Source: Streptomyces malaysiensis subsp. samsunensis (GTDB lineage: Bacteria; Actinomycetota; Actinomycetes; Streptomycetales; Streptomycetaceae). Taken from it: DNA of 64,000 nt. The stretch spans positions 1 through 64,000 of the forward strand of contig NZ_JANIIC010000049.1 of the NCBI RefSeq assembly GCF_024519315.1, given 5' to 3'. The position numbers and the translations under genes were made by a program. Shown piece by piece: positions 38,974 through 47,914 of this stretch (positions are counted from its first letter, which is position 1; each line of letters starts with the position of its first letter). The notes beneath the pieces are model-generated. The model was not told where the DNA came from and did no database searches. It saw only the letters and a list, made by a program, of their open reading frames with translations.

Positions 38974-41913
38974 GTGGCGGAGTGCATGAGCCAACAGAAC
39001 CGGACGCGCCGGACACTGCTGGAACGGGAGCGGGAGCTGCGCGCGGTGCACGGCGCGCTGACCGAACTGTGCGGAACGGAACCCGCCGACCGGGACGAGA
39101 TCCGAGGCGGCGGAGTGATCGCCTTCGAGGGGCCCGGCGGCGTCGGCAAGACCGCACTGCTCGGCGAGGCGCGCCGGCGGGCCGTCGCCCGCGGCTGCAC
39201 CGTGCTCCGCGCCCGTGGTGGCGAGCACGAACAGGGCGCGGCCTTCCATGTGGTGCGCCAGCTCTTCCAGCCGGTGCTCGCGGCGACCGGCGAGGACGAG
39301 CACCGCCGCATCCTCGGCGGCTGGTACGACATCGTGGCGCCCGCGGTCGGCCTGGTGGTCTCCGGCAGCGGCGGCGCACCCGATCCACAGGGCGTCCGCG
39401 ACGGCCTCGACTGGCTGGTGACCCGCTTCACCGTGGAGCACGCCCCGGTCGTCATGATCCTCGACGATGTCCACTGGGCCGACCCCGAATCGCTGGACTG
39501 GCTGACCCGGTTCGCCTCGCGCACCGCCGATCTGCCCCTGCTGCTCGCCGTCGGCTACCGCCCCGAGGACCTGACCGCCGACGTCGCCGCGATACGGGCC
39601 CTGGTCGAGCGCCAGGGAGCACGGCCCCACGTACTGGCCCCGCTCACCCCGGGCGGCGTCGGCAGAATCGTCCGGGAGGTCCTCGGGGACCACGCCGACG
39701 AGGCGTTCTGCCGTGAGTGCTGGGCGATGACCGGCGGCAACCCCTGGGAGATCACCGAGCTCACCGCCAAGATCCGCGACCGCAGGCTGAAACCGCAGTC
39801 GGAGAACCTGCCCGCACTGCGCGAACTGGTCTCCTCGGCCAGGGACAGCGGGCTCAACGACCGGCTGACCCGCCTCGGCACCGCCGCCGTCCGCCTCGCC
39901 TGGGCCGTCGCCGTCCTCGGCATCGAGGCCACCCCGGCGCTCACCGCGAATGTCGCCGGGCTCAGCGAGTCCGAGGCCGCCGAAATGGTGGCGCGGCTCG
40001 TCGACGCGCGGATCCTGGCCCCGCCGCGCCCCGGAAACGGCACCCAACCCCTGGAGTACCTCCACCCGCTCATCGCCACCGCCGTCTACCAGGCGATCCC
40101 CGGCGCCATGAGAGTGGCCATGCACGGCCAGGCCGCCACCGTGGTGCTCGGCGCGGGCCTGGGCTCCGCGGCGGCCGGCCGGCATCTGCTGGAGATGCAC
40201 CCCGAGGGCGACCCATGGGTGGTGCACCATCTGCGGGAGGCCGCCCGGGAGTATCTGCGCGCCGGGGCACCCGACGCCGGGCGCCGCTGTCTGGCCAGGG
40301 CCCTGCGCGAACCGCCCGCCCTGGAGGAGCGCGCCGCCGTGCTGTACGAGCTTGGCTGCGCCGCCCAGCTCACCGAGCCCGATGTCACCGTCAACCATCT
40401 GCGGGCCGCGCTCGGGGAGCCCGCGCTCGGCCCCGAACTGCGCGAGGCGATCACCTACCGGCTCGCCCAGGCGTACGGCCACAGCGGCCGTATGGAGGAG
40501 GCCGCCCAGGTCTTCGCCGACGAGGTCGGACGCGCCACCAGCGCCCGCACCCGGCTGCGGATGCAGACCGAGCAGCTGATGTGGAACATGTTCCGCGCCG
40601 ATGAGAAGGAGTCGCCCGCCCGCTCCCGGCGGCTCACCCGGCTCGCGGAGCACCTCACCGGCCGCGGTATGGCCGAGCGCTATCTGATGGGGCTGCGCGC
40701 CTGGGACGCGATGACGCGCGGAGAGCCCGTCGCCACCGCGCTGCACTACGCGGAGGAGGCCCTCGGCGACGGCCTCAGCTGGACCGATGACGACTGGGGC
40801 TTCGAGGTGCCCATCCTGGTCGCCCTGGTCTTCCTCCACTGCGACCAGCCCGGACGCGCCGAGGAGCTGTTCAACAAGGGCATCGCCGAATGCGAGCGCA
40901 AGGGCTGGCGCGGCTCCCATCTGGCGTTCGGCTTCACCCTCCTCGGCTATGCCCGACTGCGCCGCGGCGCGCTCGGCGAGGCGGAGGAGCTGGCCCGTGA
41001 GGGGATGCGGATCGCCGATCTGGTGGGCTCCTCGACACCCGCCCACTGGACCGCGGTCGGCACCCTCATCGGAACGCTGATCTGCCGGGGCCGGATCCAG
41101 GAGGCGCAGGAGTTCGCGGCCGGGCACCGTGGCGAGACCCTTCCGCAGGCCACGCTCTGCCCCGATGTGCCGGCGGTCCGCGGTGAGCTGCTGCTCGCCG
41201 CCAATCTGCACCGCGAGGCCCGGAACCGGCTCATCGAGGTCGGCCGCCGCATGGACGGACGCGGTATGCGCAACCCCGCCTGGTGCCCCTGGCAGCTCCA
41301 CCTCGCCCAGGCCCTCGCGCTCACCGGTCCCCGGCAGGCCGCAGAGGTCGCCGACGACGCGGTGCGCCGCGCCCGCCAGTTCGGCGCCCACTCCGCGATC
41401 GGCAAGGCGCTGCACACCGCGGCCACCGTGACCCAGGGGCCGGACCGGATCAAGCTGCTGGCCGAGGCCGTCAGCCATCTGATGCGCTCACCGGCCGCGT
41501 ACGACCTGGCCGTGGCGCTGGTCGACCACGGCGCCGCGCTGCGCCGCATCGGCCTGCCCCAGGAGGCCGGCGACCGGCTCTACCGCGGTTTGGAGGGAGC
41601 GGTGCGCTGCGGGGCCGACGCGCTCGCCGCCCGGGCCCGCGACGAGCTGTCCGCGGCCGGGCTGCGCCCGATGCAGCTGCGGGTGGATCACACCAGCCCG
41701 CTGACCTCGCAGGAGCAGGCCATCGCCGAGCGGGCCGCCGAGGGCTGGCCGGACGCCCGGATCAGCGAGACGACCGGGCTCGAGGAGCGCGAGGTCGCCC
41801 GGCTGCTCTCCGATGTCTACCGTAAGGTCGGCACCGACCGGGCCGGGCTGGCGAAGCGGCTCATCACGCCCACCGTCGGCCTTCCCCAGCGCCCGGTGCC
41901 CGACCCCGAATGA
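38974..41913 (+). CDS. Large ATP-binding LuxR-type (LAL) regulator
   Basis: 979 residues. Near the N-terminus is an AAA/STAND ATPase: Walker A GPGGVGKT at 53-60 and Walker B VVMILDDVHWAD. A long helical, TPR-like middle follows, and the C-terminus has a LuxR-type helix-turn-helix, LTSQEQAIAERAAEGWPDAR then REVARLLSDVYRKVG. LAL proteins activate secondary-metabolite clusters. Its divergent position makes the terpene synthase the first candidate target. GTG at 38974 has GGAGGGG seven bases upstream; ATG at 38986 is an alternative. Confidence 0.88.
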   Translation: MAECMSQQNRTRRTLLERERELRAVHGALTELCGTEPADRDEIRGGGVIAFEGPGGVGKTALLGEARRRAVARGCTVLRARGGEHEQGAAFHVVRQLFQPVLAATGEDEHRRILGGWYDIVAPAVGLVVSGSGGAPDPQGVRDGLDWLVTRFTVEHAPVVMILDDVHWADPESLDWLTRFASRTADLPLLLAVGYRPEDLTADVAAIRALVERQGARPHVLAPLTPGGVGRIVREVLGDHADEAFCRECWAMTGGNPWEITELTAKIRDRRLKPQSENLPALRELVSSARDSGLNDRLTRLGTAAVRLAWAVAVLGIEATPALTANVAGLSESEAAEMVARLVDARILAPPRPGNGTQPLEYLHPLIATAVYQAIPGAMRVAMHGQAATVVLGAGLGSAAAGRHLLEMHPEGDPWVVHHLREAAREYLRAGAPDAGRRCLARALREPPALEERAAVLYELGCAAQLTEPDVTVNHLRAALGEPALGPELREAITYRLAQAYGHSGRMEEAAQVFADEVGRATSARTRLRMQTEQLMWNMFRADEKESPARSRRLTRLAEHLTGRGMAERYLMGLRAWDAMTRGEPVATALHYAEEALGDGLSWTDDDWGFEVPILVALVFLHCDQPGRAEELFNKGIAECERKGWRGSHLAFGFTLLGYARLRRGALGEAEELAREGMRIADLVGSSTPAHWTAVGTLIGTLICRGRIQEAQEFAAGHRGETLPQATLCPDVPAVRGELLLAANLHREARNRLIEVGRRMDGRGMRNPAWCPWQLHLAQALALTGPRQAAEVADDAVRRARQFGAHSAIGKALHTAATVTQGPDRIKLLAEAVSHLMRSPAAYDLAVALVDHGAALRRIGLPQEAGDRLYRGLEGAVRCGADALAARARDELSAAGLRPMQLRVDHTSPLTSQEQAIAERAAEGWPDARISETTGLEEREVARLLSDVYRKVGTDRAGLAKRLITPTVGLPQRPVPDPE

Positions 41914-41974
41914 GGGGTGCGGCCCGTCCGCCACCCGACACGGGAACGGGCGCGCGGCCACGTACCATGTCCGC

Positions 41975-42475
41975 ATGTCCTTCCTCCGCCGCCGCAGCGC
42001 CGCCACGCCCACCGGGCCGGACTTCGATGTCCTCGCCATGGACCCGGGAGACTGGCCCGGCGATCTCGGGGCGGGGCTGCTGCCCGCCCCCGACGGCACC
42101 TGCCAGGGCGTCTTCCTGCGGTACGACCTGTTCGGCGGGCGCGGCCCGGCCATGATCATCGGCAATCTGCCCGAGGGGTCCCCGGCCCGGGATGTGGCCG
42201 AGGGGCAGCCGCCGTTCGAGGTGACCCAGCTGCTGGCGGCGCTCGGGAACGATGAGCCGGTCCAGGTGGTGGACACCGAGGACAGCCCGGTCATGCATGA
42301 GGACAACCTCCTCATCGTCCGCCGGATCAAGCTCTCCGAGGGCCGGATCTCCTGTGCCCAGTTCGATCGCAGCGACGGTGTGCTCGTCACCATCGCCAGC
42401 TGGGACCGGCCGATCACCGACGATCTGTACCGGCTGCTCAAGCCGCTGCCCGCGGAGATGTTCCAGCAGCGCTGA
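41975..42475 (+). CDS. Conserved hypothetical protein, 166 residues
   Basis: I do not recognise a named domain. The protein is acidic, has no signal peptide or membrane segment, and seems to be a single alpha/beta domain (GVFLRYDLFGGRGPAMIIGN, EDNLLIVRRIKLSEGRISC). It lies 61 bases after the LAL gene and ends before a convergent amidase gene. The ATG at 41975 is chosen because the upstream extension of the frame overlaps the LAL gene and looks non-coding. Confidence 0.7.
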   Translation: MSFLRRRSAATPTGPDFDVLAMDPGDWPGDLGAGLLPAPDGTCQGVFLRYDLFGGRGPAMIIGNLPEGSPARDVAEGQPPFEVTQLLAALGNDEPVQVVDTEDSPVMHEDNLLIVRRIKLSEGRISCAQFDRSDGVLVTIASWDRPITDDLYRLLKPLPAEMFQQR

Positions 42476-42486
42476 GGGGCCGCCGC

Positions 42487-42545
42487 GAAGGGCCGTGAGA
42501 CGCCCGTACGGCACGAGGCCGGTACGGCCGCGCCCACGGCCCTTC
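42487..42545. terminator. Bidirectional hairpin between convergent genes
   Basis: GAAGGGCCGTG and CACGGCCCTTC match perfectly over 11 bp with a 37-base loop that can itself fold. It lies between the hypothetical protein gene and the amidase gene, which converge. Confidence 0.72.
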
Positions 42546-42619
42546 TTCTACCACTCCTCCACGGTGGATTGACGGGCCATCAGGCCCATCGATCCATCAG
42601 CTTCGCTGACCCATCAACC

Positions 42620-44653
42620 TCACTTCCCGGAGCGCCGGACCGTCACATCGGCGGCCCGGACGAACGCCACCCGGTGCCCGAACTGGATCTGGTAGTACAC
42701 ATCCTGGCCGCGCACCACCTTGTGACCGGCCGGATCGAAGGTGGTCGCCCACAGATACTCGCCCCGCGTCCGCAGCCCCAGCGGATAGGACTGCCCGGCG
42801 AGCAGCTTGTACGGCAGCGGCGAGACCGCCTGCACCGGTACGCCCTCCGGATACGCCTCCTTCTCCGGATAGGCGCGGCCGTACACCGTGACCTCCGCCG
42901 CCCCGTCCTTGGGTGTCACCACAAGTCCCTTGGCGCCCACCGCCGTCGGCCGCCGCTTGGGGTTCTGGAACCAGGCGCGTTGGCCGAGGTACCAGATCGC
43001 CGTCCAGTCGCCCTCGTGCCCCGCGACCGCGAACTGCTGCCCGGTGGTGGCACGGGCCCCGGTGTCATTGACACCGGTCGTCGAGTCGGAGCCGTCCGGG
43101 CGCAGCCCGATGTCCTTGACCAGCGGGGCGTCCGCGCTCGGCGCGGTGTGCAGCCGCACCGCGGCCGAGCCGTGCGGGGCGCATGCCTGGCCCGCCGTCT
43201 CGCAGTCGGTGTAGGCGGGCCGGTTGGTGTCGTAGTCGGGGCGGATGGTGACCAGGCCGCCGGAGGAGCCCGCGGTGCGTTGGAAGGGCGCGCCGAGCAG
43301 GGTGAAGTAGTGCGCCCAGTCCCAGTAGGGGCCCGGGTCGGTGTGCATGCCCGGGATGGTGCCGGTGGTGGTGCCCGGCACATTGTCATGGCCCAGGATG
43401 TGCTGGCGGTCCAGCGGAATGTCGAACCGCTTGGCGAGATAGCGCACCAGCCGCGCCGAGGAGCGGTACATCGCCTCCGTGTACCAGGCGTCGGGGGCGG
43501 TGAGGAAACCCTCGTGCTCCAGGCCGATGGACTTGGCGTTGACGTACCAGTTGCCCGCGTGCCAGGCGACGTCCTTCAGCGGCACATGCTGGGCGATATG
43601 GCCGTCGGAGGAGCGCAGGGTGTACTGCCAGGACACATAGGTGGGGTCCTGGACCAGCTTGAGGGTGGTGTCCCAGGAGCCCTCGGTGTCATGGATGACG
43701 ATGTAGTCGATGGACTGCGAGGAGGGGCGCTCGCCCAGGTCGTGGTTGCCGTAGTCGTTGTCCCCGAACTCCTCGTAGGGCGCCGGGAGCCACTCGCAGG
43801 ACACGTCCTTGGGGGCCTCGACCCGCGGATCCCGCGCGGGGGAGGCCAGACCGAGCGTCCGCAGCTGCCGGGTGTCCGGCGCGACACCGGGCGCCGCGTC
43901 GAGGGAGACCCGCTCGCCGTCGGCGGTCGTCCGCGAGGCACCGCCGCGGATCACCGAGTACACCTCGTCGGCGAAGACGCCCGCGGCCGTGGCGTCATCG
44001 GCGCCCGAGTAGGCCGCCACCGCCGCGTACCAGTCGGCGGGGTCCTCGCTCCGCGGCAGCCCCAGCCGCTTCTGGGCGGCGGCCAGCAGGGCCGCGCCAC
44101 CGCGCACATTGGCGCTCTCATCGCCGCGCAGCGCCTCCGCGGACAGCCCGGTGAGCTCCGCGGCCCGGCCGAGGGTGCGCAGCCGCGCGGGCAGCCGCCG
44201 GGGCTCGGGAACGGTGGCCTTGGGGACCCGCAGGGGCCGGGCGAGATCGCCGCGCGCGTCCTCGGTGCCCTGGCTGTGGTGCGGGGCGCCGAGTAGGGCG
44301 GTGTGGGCGTCGGTGAGATGCATGGGGCCATAGCCGCCGGTGACGCTCGGCGCACCGCGGTGGCCGTCCCAGCGCGACTGGAGATACGAGACGCCCAGGA
44401 GCACGCTCAGCGGAACGCCGTACTCGGCGGCCGCGGCCGCGAAGGCACGCTGCAATGCGCCGCCGTCGGCCGGAGGCCCCTCGGCCCCCTCGGCCCGTGA
44501 CTGGTCGGCGTAGGCCGCGGGTGTCGCCGAGACCAGCGGGAGCAGAAACGCGGCGGACGCCGCGGCTCCCGCGGTCCGCAGTGTGGTTCGCCGGGTGGGA
44601 CCGGACGGATCTCTGTTCGCGTCGTGGGCGCTGTCCTGTGCGGATTCTGGCAT
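42620..44653 (-). CDS. Exported N-acetylmuramoyl-L-alanine amidase (amidase_2)
   Basis: 677 residues. The N-terminus is a Tat signal (GPTRRTTLRTAGAAASAAF, twin arginine). The middle is a zinc amidase_2/PGRP-like domain: DYIVIHDTEGSW and HAGNWYVNAKSIGLEHEGF, then GHDNVPGTTTGTIPGM with the zinc histidines. An N-terminal helical region (about 65-220) resembles lysozyme-like exporter-associated domains, and a C-terminal part (about 470-677) looks like SH3-type repeats. It should cut cell-wall peptidoglycan stem peptides outside the cell. ATG at 44653 follows GAGGAGG. Confidence 0.88.
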   Translation of the reverse strand: MPESAQDSAHDANRDPSGPTRRTTLRTAGAAASAAFLLPLVSATPAAYADQSRAEGAEGPPADGGALQRAFAAAAAEYGVPLSVLLGVSYLQSRWDGHRGAPSVTGGYGPMHLTDAHTALLGAPHHSQGTEDARGDLARPLRVPKATVPEPRRLPARLRTLGRAAELTGLSAEALRGDESANVRGGAALLAAAQKRLGLPRSEDPADWYAAVAAYSGADDATAAGVFADEVYSVIRGGASRTTADGERVSLDAAPGVAPDTRQLRTLGLASPARDPRVEAPKDVSCEWLPAPYEEFGDNDYGNHDLGERPSSQSIDYIVIHDTEGSWDTTLKLVQDPTYVSWQYTLRSSDGHIAQHVPLKDVAWHAGNWYVNAKSIGLEHEGFLTAPDAWYTEAMYRSSARLVRYLAKRFDIPLDRQHILGHDNVPGTTTGTIPGMHTDPGPYWDWAHYFTLLGAPFQRTAGSSGGLVTIRPDYDTNRPAYTDCETAGQACAPHGSAAVRLHTAPSADAPLVKDIGLRPDGSDSTTGVNDTGARATTGQQFAVAGHEGDWTAIWYLGQRAWFQNPKRRPTAVGAKGLVVTPKDGAAEVTVYGRAYPEKEAYPEGVPVQAVSPLPYKLLAGQSYPLGLRTRGEYLWATTFDPAGHKVVRGQDVYYQIQFGHRVAFVRAADVTVRRSGK

Positions 44654-44818
44654 TGCAGCCTCCTCAAGCGGGCCGGGGCGAGCCGAGCCACTTAGAGATA
44701 TGCGCTGCCAGGCGTGGCGTCAATCGCCGTCACCCGGACGGACGTTCGGACGTCAGCCCGCCTGCGGCGCGTCACCGGTCCAGACCGGTGACGCGCCCGG
44801 ACGCCACTCCGCCTCCGC

Positions 44819-45922
44819 TCAGCGGGTGCCGACCGCCGCCCGCACCGCGCGCCGGGCCAGCGCGCAGTCGTCGTGCAGCCTGCGCAGCAGCAGCCGCTGC
44901 TCCTCACCGGCCGGAACCGCGCCCGGCACCACGGGGGCGGGGTCGTGCATGGTGCGCTGCACCGCGGTCTCGTACTGGCGGATCTCCCGCGTCAGCACCA
45001 GCATCAGATTGACCAGGAAGGAATCCCGCGTGGCCGGGCCCGCGGCCTGCGCCAGCTGGCTGATCTGGCGCCGGGTCACGGGGGCGTCGCCCAGCACCGT
45101 CCACAGCGTGGCCAGGTCATAGCCGGGCAGATACCAGCCCGCGTGGTCCCAGTCGAGGAGCACCGGGCCCGCGGGGGAGAGCAGGACATTGTTCAACAGG
45201 GCGTCGCCATGGGAAAATTGGGCCGGGGTCTGCCGCCCACAGGTCTGCGAGACGCCTCGCAGCAGCTTCTGTAGATCGCCCATGTCCCGGTCGGTGAGCA
45301 GTCCGAGCTCGTGATAGCGGGTCAGCCGGACGGCGTAGTCGATGGGGGCGTCGAACAGACCGGCGGGCGGGCGCCACTGGTTGACCCGGCGGATCGCGCC
45401 CAGCACCGCCCCCAGATCGGCGCGCGGCGGAGGTTCGGTGGGGTGGCGCTGCGCGGCCGCGATCCGCCCGGGCATCCGCTCGATGACCAGTGCGCAGTTG
45501 TCCGGGTCGGCGGCAATCAGCCTAGGCACACGCACCGGCGGGCGCTGGCGGACGAACGCCCGGTACATCGCTATTTCCCGGCGGAACCGCTCGGCCCACG
45601 CGGGGGAGTGGTCCAGCAGGCACTTGGCCACCGCGGTGCTGCGCCCGGTCGCGCCGATCAGAAGCACGGACCGGCCGCTGCGCCGCAGCACCTGGACCGG
45701 GTTGAACTCCGGACAGATGCGATGGACCGAGGTGATCGCGGTGCGCAGCTGCGCGCCCTGAGGACCGGACAAGTCGAGTCTCCCGCGGGGCGGCACGGGG
45801 CCGAGGGCGGCGGTCCGCCGGGTCCGGCCGCCGGGGGCGGGATCGAGGTACGGCCCAGCGCCGGGCAGCTGCCGCCGGTACGGCCGGGGCGGGGCGGACA
45901 CGGAGGACGATGCTGCGTACAT
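44819..45922 (-). CDS. Aminoglycoside phosphotransferase/choline kinase-fold enzyme
   Basis: 367 residues. The catalytic loop is FSHGDALLNNVLL and the metal-binding Asp is in VLLDWDHAGWYLPGYDLAT, the APH pattern. The first 75 residues are low-complexity and vary in such proteins. The substrate could be an antibiotic or a metabolite; nothing nearby tells. ATG at 45922 with GAAGGGA upstream. An open frame continues far upstream but overlaps the divergent NsdA-like gene. Confidence 0.83.
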   Translation of the reverse strand: MYAASSSVSAPPRPYRRQLPGAGPYLDPAPGGRTRRTAALGPVPPRGRLDLSGPQGAQLRTAITSVHRICPEFNPVQVLRRSGRSVLLIGATGRSTAVAKCLLDHSPAWAERFRREIAMYRAFVRQRPPVRVPRLIAADPDNCALVIERMPGRIAAAQRHPTEPPPRADLGAVLGAIRRVNQWRPPAGLFDAPIDYAVRLTRYHELGLLTDRDMGDLQKLLRGVSQTCGRQTPAQFSHGDALLNNVLLSPAGPVLLDWDHAGWYLPGYDLATLWTVLGDAPVTRRQISQLAQAAGPATRDSFLVNLMLVLTREIRQYETAVQRTMHDPAPVVPGAVPAGEEQRLLLRRLHDDCALARRAVRAAVGTR

Positions 45923-46053
45923 GGGCGATACAGATCCCTTCGTGTGCCGACGAATTGCGTACGCACCCGGCCCCGGGGCGGGGCCGCACCCTGGGGAATG
46001 CGGCCGATCCAGCGCGAGCCGCCACCGGGCCGGGTAACGCGCTCCTACATCAC

Positions 46054-46104
46054 ACCCGTGTGCGGGTGGCACACCATCTGGCGGACCCTGGCGAACCCTG
46101 GCGA
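46054..46104. promoter_or_regulatory. Repeats in the divergent promoter region of the NsdA-like gene
   Basis: An inverted repeat ACCCG-TGTG-CGGGT (46054-46067) is followed by two adjacent copies of ACCCTGGCGA (46085-46094 and 46095-46104), one helical turn apart, 65 bases before the GTG start of the NsdA-like gene. Regulatory role is inferred from position. Confidence 0.4.
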
Positions 46105-46168
46105 ATAGTCGCACCGCTTGTGACGGGGCCGTTACTGTCAAGTCAGCCGAGGAACCTGGGGGCTTGAC

Positions 46169-47677
46169 GTGACGAGGGAACCCAACACCCGTCTTGCGGA
46201 TCTGTTCGGCCTCGCCGGATGGTCCAAGGGGGAACTCGCGAGACTCGTGAACCGGAAGGCGGCGGCCATGGGCCATCCGCAGCTGGCGACCGACACCTCG
46301 CGGGTGCGGCGTTGGATCGACACCGGCGAGACGCCGCGCGATCCCGTGCCCAAGGTGCTGGCGGCCCTGTTCACCGAGCGCCTCGGTCGAGTCGTGACCA
46401 TCGAGGATCTCGGGTTCGGACGCGGGGGGCGCGCGGGAAAGGGGCAGTCCGGCGACGGGCTGTTCTGGCCGCCCGAGTCCACCGCCGCGGTCCTCACCGA
46501 ATTCACGGGAATGGACCTTATGTTCAACCGACGCGGCTTGGTGGGTGCGGGCGCCGCGCTCGCCGCAGGATCCGCCATCACCGGTGCCATGAGCGACTTT
46601 CTGCTCTCCGACCCCACCCTCGCCACCGACGCGCCCCGTACCGACAACCCCCTGTCCGTCGAGCCCGTGGGCTTCGACCGCTATGAGGCCGCCCCCGTGG
46701 GCTCCCAGGAGATCGACGCCCTGGAGGGATCGGTCGAGGTCTTCCGCGCCTGGGACGCGGCCCGCGGTGGCGGGCTCCAGCGCAAGGCCGTGGTCGGCCA
46801 GCTCAACGAGGTGGGCGGCATGCTCGCCTACCGCCACCCCGAGCACCTTCAGCGCAGACTGTGGGGGGTGGCGGCCAATCTGGCGGTGCTCGCCGGCTGG
46901 ATGTCCCATGACGTCGGCCTGGAGCCCACCGCCCAGAAGTACTTCGTCATCGCCGCGCACGCGGCCCGCGAGGGCGACGACCGGCCCCGGGCGGGCGAGG
47001 CGCTCTCCCGGGCCGCCCGGCAGATGGTGCACCTGGGCCGCCCGGACGACGCGCTGGATCTGATGAAGCTGGCCACGTCCGGTGCGGGCGAGCAGGCGCT
47101 GCCGTGCACCCGGGCCATGTTCTGCACCATCGAGGCATGGGCGCAGGCGTCCAAGGGCCACGGCCAGGCGGCGCGGCGCGCCCTGGGCGAGGCGGAGGAG
47201 CTGTTCGTCTCCGACGGGGACCACGGGCCGGCGCCCAGCTGGATGCAGCTGTTCAACGAGGCTGATCTGCACGGGATGCAGGGGCTGGTCTACCGCACCC
47301 TCGCCGAGCACGAGCCGGCGGCGGCGGGGATCGCCCTGAACCATGCGAAGAAGGCGCTGCGGATGCGGGAGGGCGGGCGCCAGCGGTCCCAGATCTTCGA
47401 CCACATCTCCATCGCCTCGGCCTGTTTCATCGGCGACGACCCCGAGCAGGCCGAGCGCTACGCCCGGACGGCCCTGCTGACGATCGAGCAGAACTCCTCG
47501 CACCGCACCTGGGACCGGCTGCGCGAGATGTACCGGCTCACCGCGCGGTACGGCACCTCACCGGCCGTCCGGGAGCTGCGGGAGGAGATCCAGCGGGTAC
47601 TGCCGAAGGGAGGCGCGGGAAAGGGCGGCGCGGGGCTGAAAGGATCCGGCTCCATCGCCAGGAGCCCGGCCGTCTAG
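46169..47677 (+). CDS. NsdA/NsdB-like TPR regulatory protein
   Basis: 502 residues. The N-terminal 75 residues (LAGWSKGELARLVNRKAAAM then TDTSRVRRWIDTGETPRDPV) form a helix-turn-helix-like region typical of the Streptomyces NsdA/NsdB/BldB-associated family; the rest is helical with TPR-like repeats (AAHAAREGDDRPRAGEALSR and similar). NsdA represses sporulation and antibiotic production in Streptomyces coelicolor. I am confident of the family, not of which member this is. A short hydrophobic stretch near residues 125-145 (LVGAGAALAAGSAITGA) is a membrane or buried helix. GTG at 46169 follows GGGGG. Confidence 0.8.
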   Translation: MTREPNTRLADLFGLAGWSKGELARLVNRKAAAMGHPQLATDTSRVRRWIDTGETPRDPVPKVLAALFTERLGRVVTIEDLGFGRGGRAGKGQSGDGLFWPPESTAAVLTEFTGMDLMFNRRGLVGAGAALAAGSAITGAMSDFLLSDPTLATDAPRTDNPLSVEPVGFDRYEAAPVGSQEIDALEGSVEVFRAWDAARGGGLQRKAVVGQLNEVGGMLAYRHPEHLQRRLWGVAANLAVLAGWMSHDVGLEPTAQKYFVIAAHAAREGDDRPRAGEALSRAARQMVHLGRPDDALDLMKLATSGAGEQALPCTRAMFCTIEAWAQASKGHGQAARRALGEAEELFVSDGDHGPAPSWMQLFNEADLHGMQGLVYRTLAEHEPAAAGIALNHAKKALRMREGGRQRSQIFDHISIASACFIGDDPEQAERYARTALLTIEQNSSHRTWDRLREMYRLTARYGTSPAVRELREEIQRVLPKGGAGKGGAGLKGSGSIARSPAV

Positions 47678-47690
47678 CGTCCGGGCCACC

Positions 47691-47879
47691 CCTTATGGGG
47701 CTTACGAGGAGCTTGCTCGCGTTACGAGGAGCTTGCCTTACGAGGGGCATGACGAAGGGCCGGAGGGGCCGTACGAAGGGCTTTACGCGGGGCAACGTCT
47801 TACGGGGAGTCGACGCCTTACGGGGGGCACGCCTTACGCGGTGCGACGCCTTACGAGGTCGGGCACCGCTTACGAGGGG
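47691..47879. repeat. About eleven degenerate CTTACG(A/G)GG repeats
   Basis: CTTACGAGG or close variants begin at 47692, 47701, 47721, 47737, 47771, 47782, 47799, 47817, 47833, 47850 and 47869. The last five are spaced 16-19 bases apart and read roughly GACGCCTTACGNGG. The array fills the 237-bp space between the NsdA-like gene and the phosphatase gene; these two genes converge. No gene is supported inside it. Confidence 0.7.
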
Positions 47880-47914
47880 TCGATCACCGCGTCATGCCGA
47901 CGCGGGAAGCCGCG

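Noticed and set aside
38824..41478. Open frame of nearly 900 codons antisense to the LAL regulator
   Set aside because: High-GC DNA leaves long empty frames opposite real genes. The product is rich in Gly/Val/His without motifs, while the plus-strand frame has clear ATPase and LuxR motifs. The same reasoning removes the long antisense frames at 20716-23049 and 56173-59091.
45923..47503. Upstream extension of the APH-like frame to about 890 residues
   Set aside because: It runs antisense through the NsdA-like gene and shows no similarity; the ATG at 45922 has a ribosome site.
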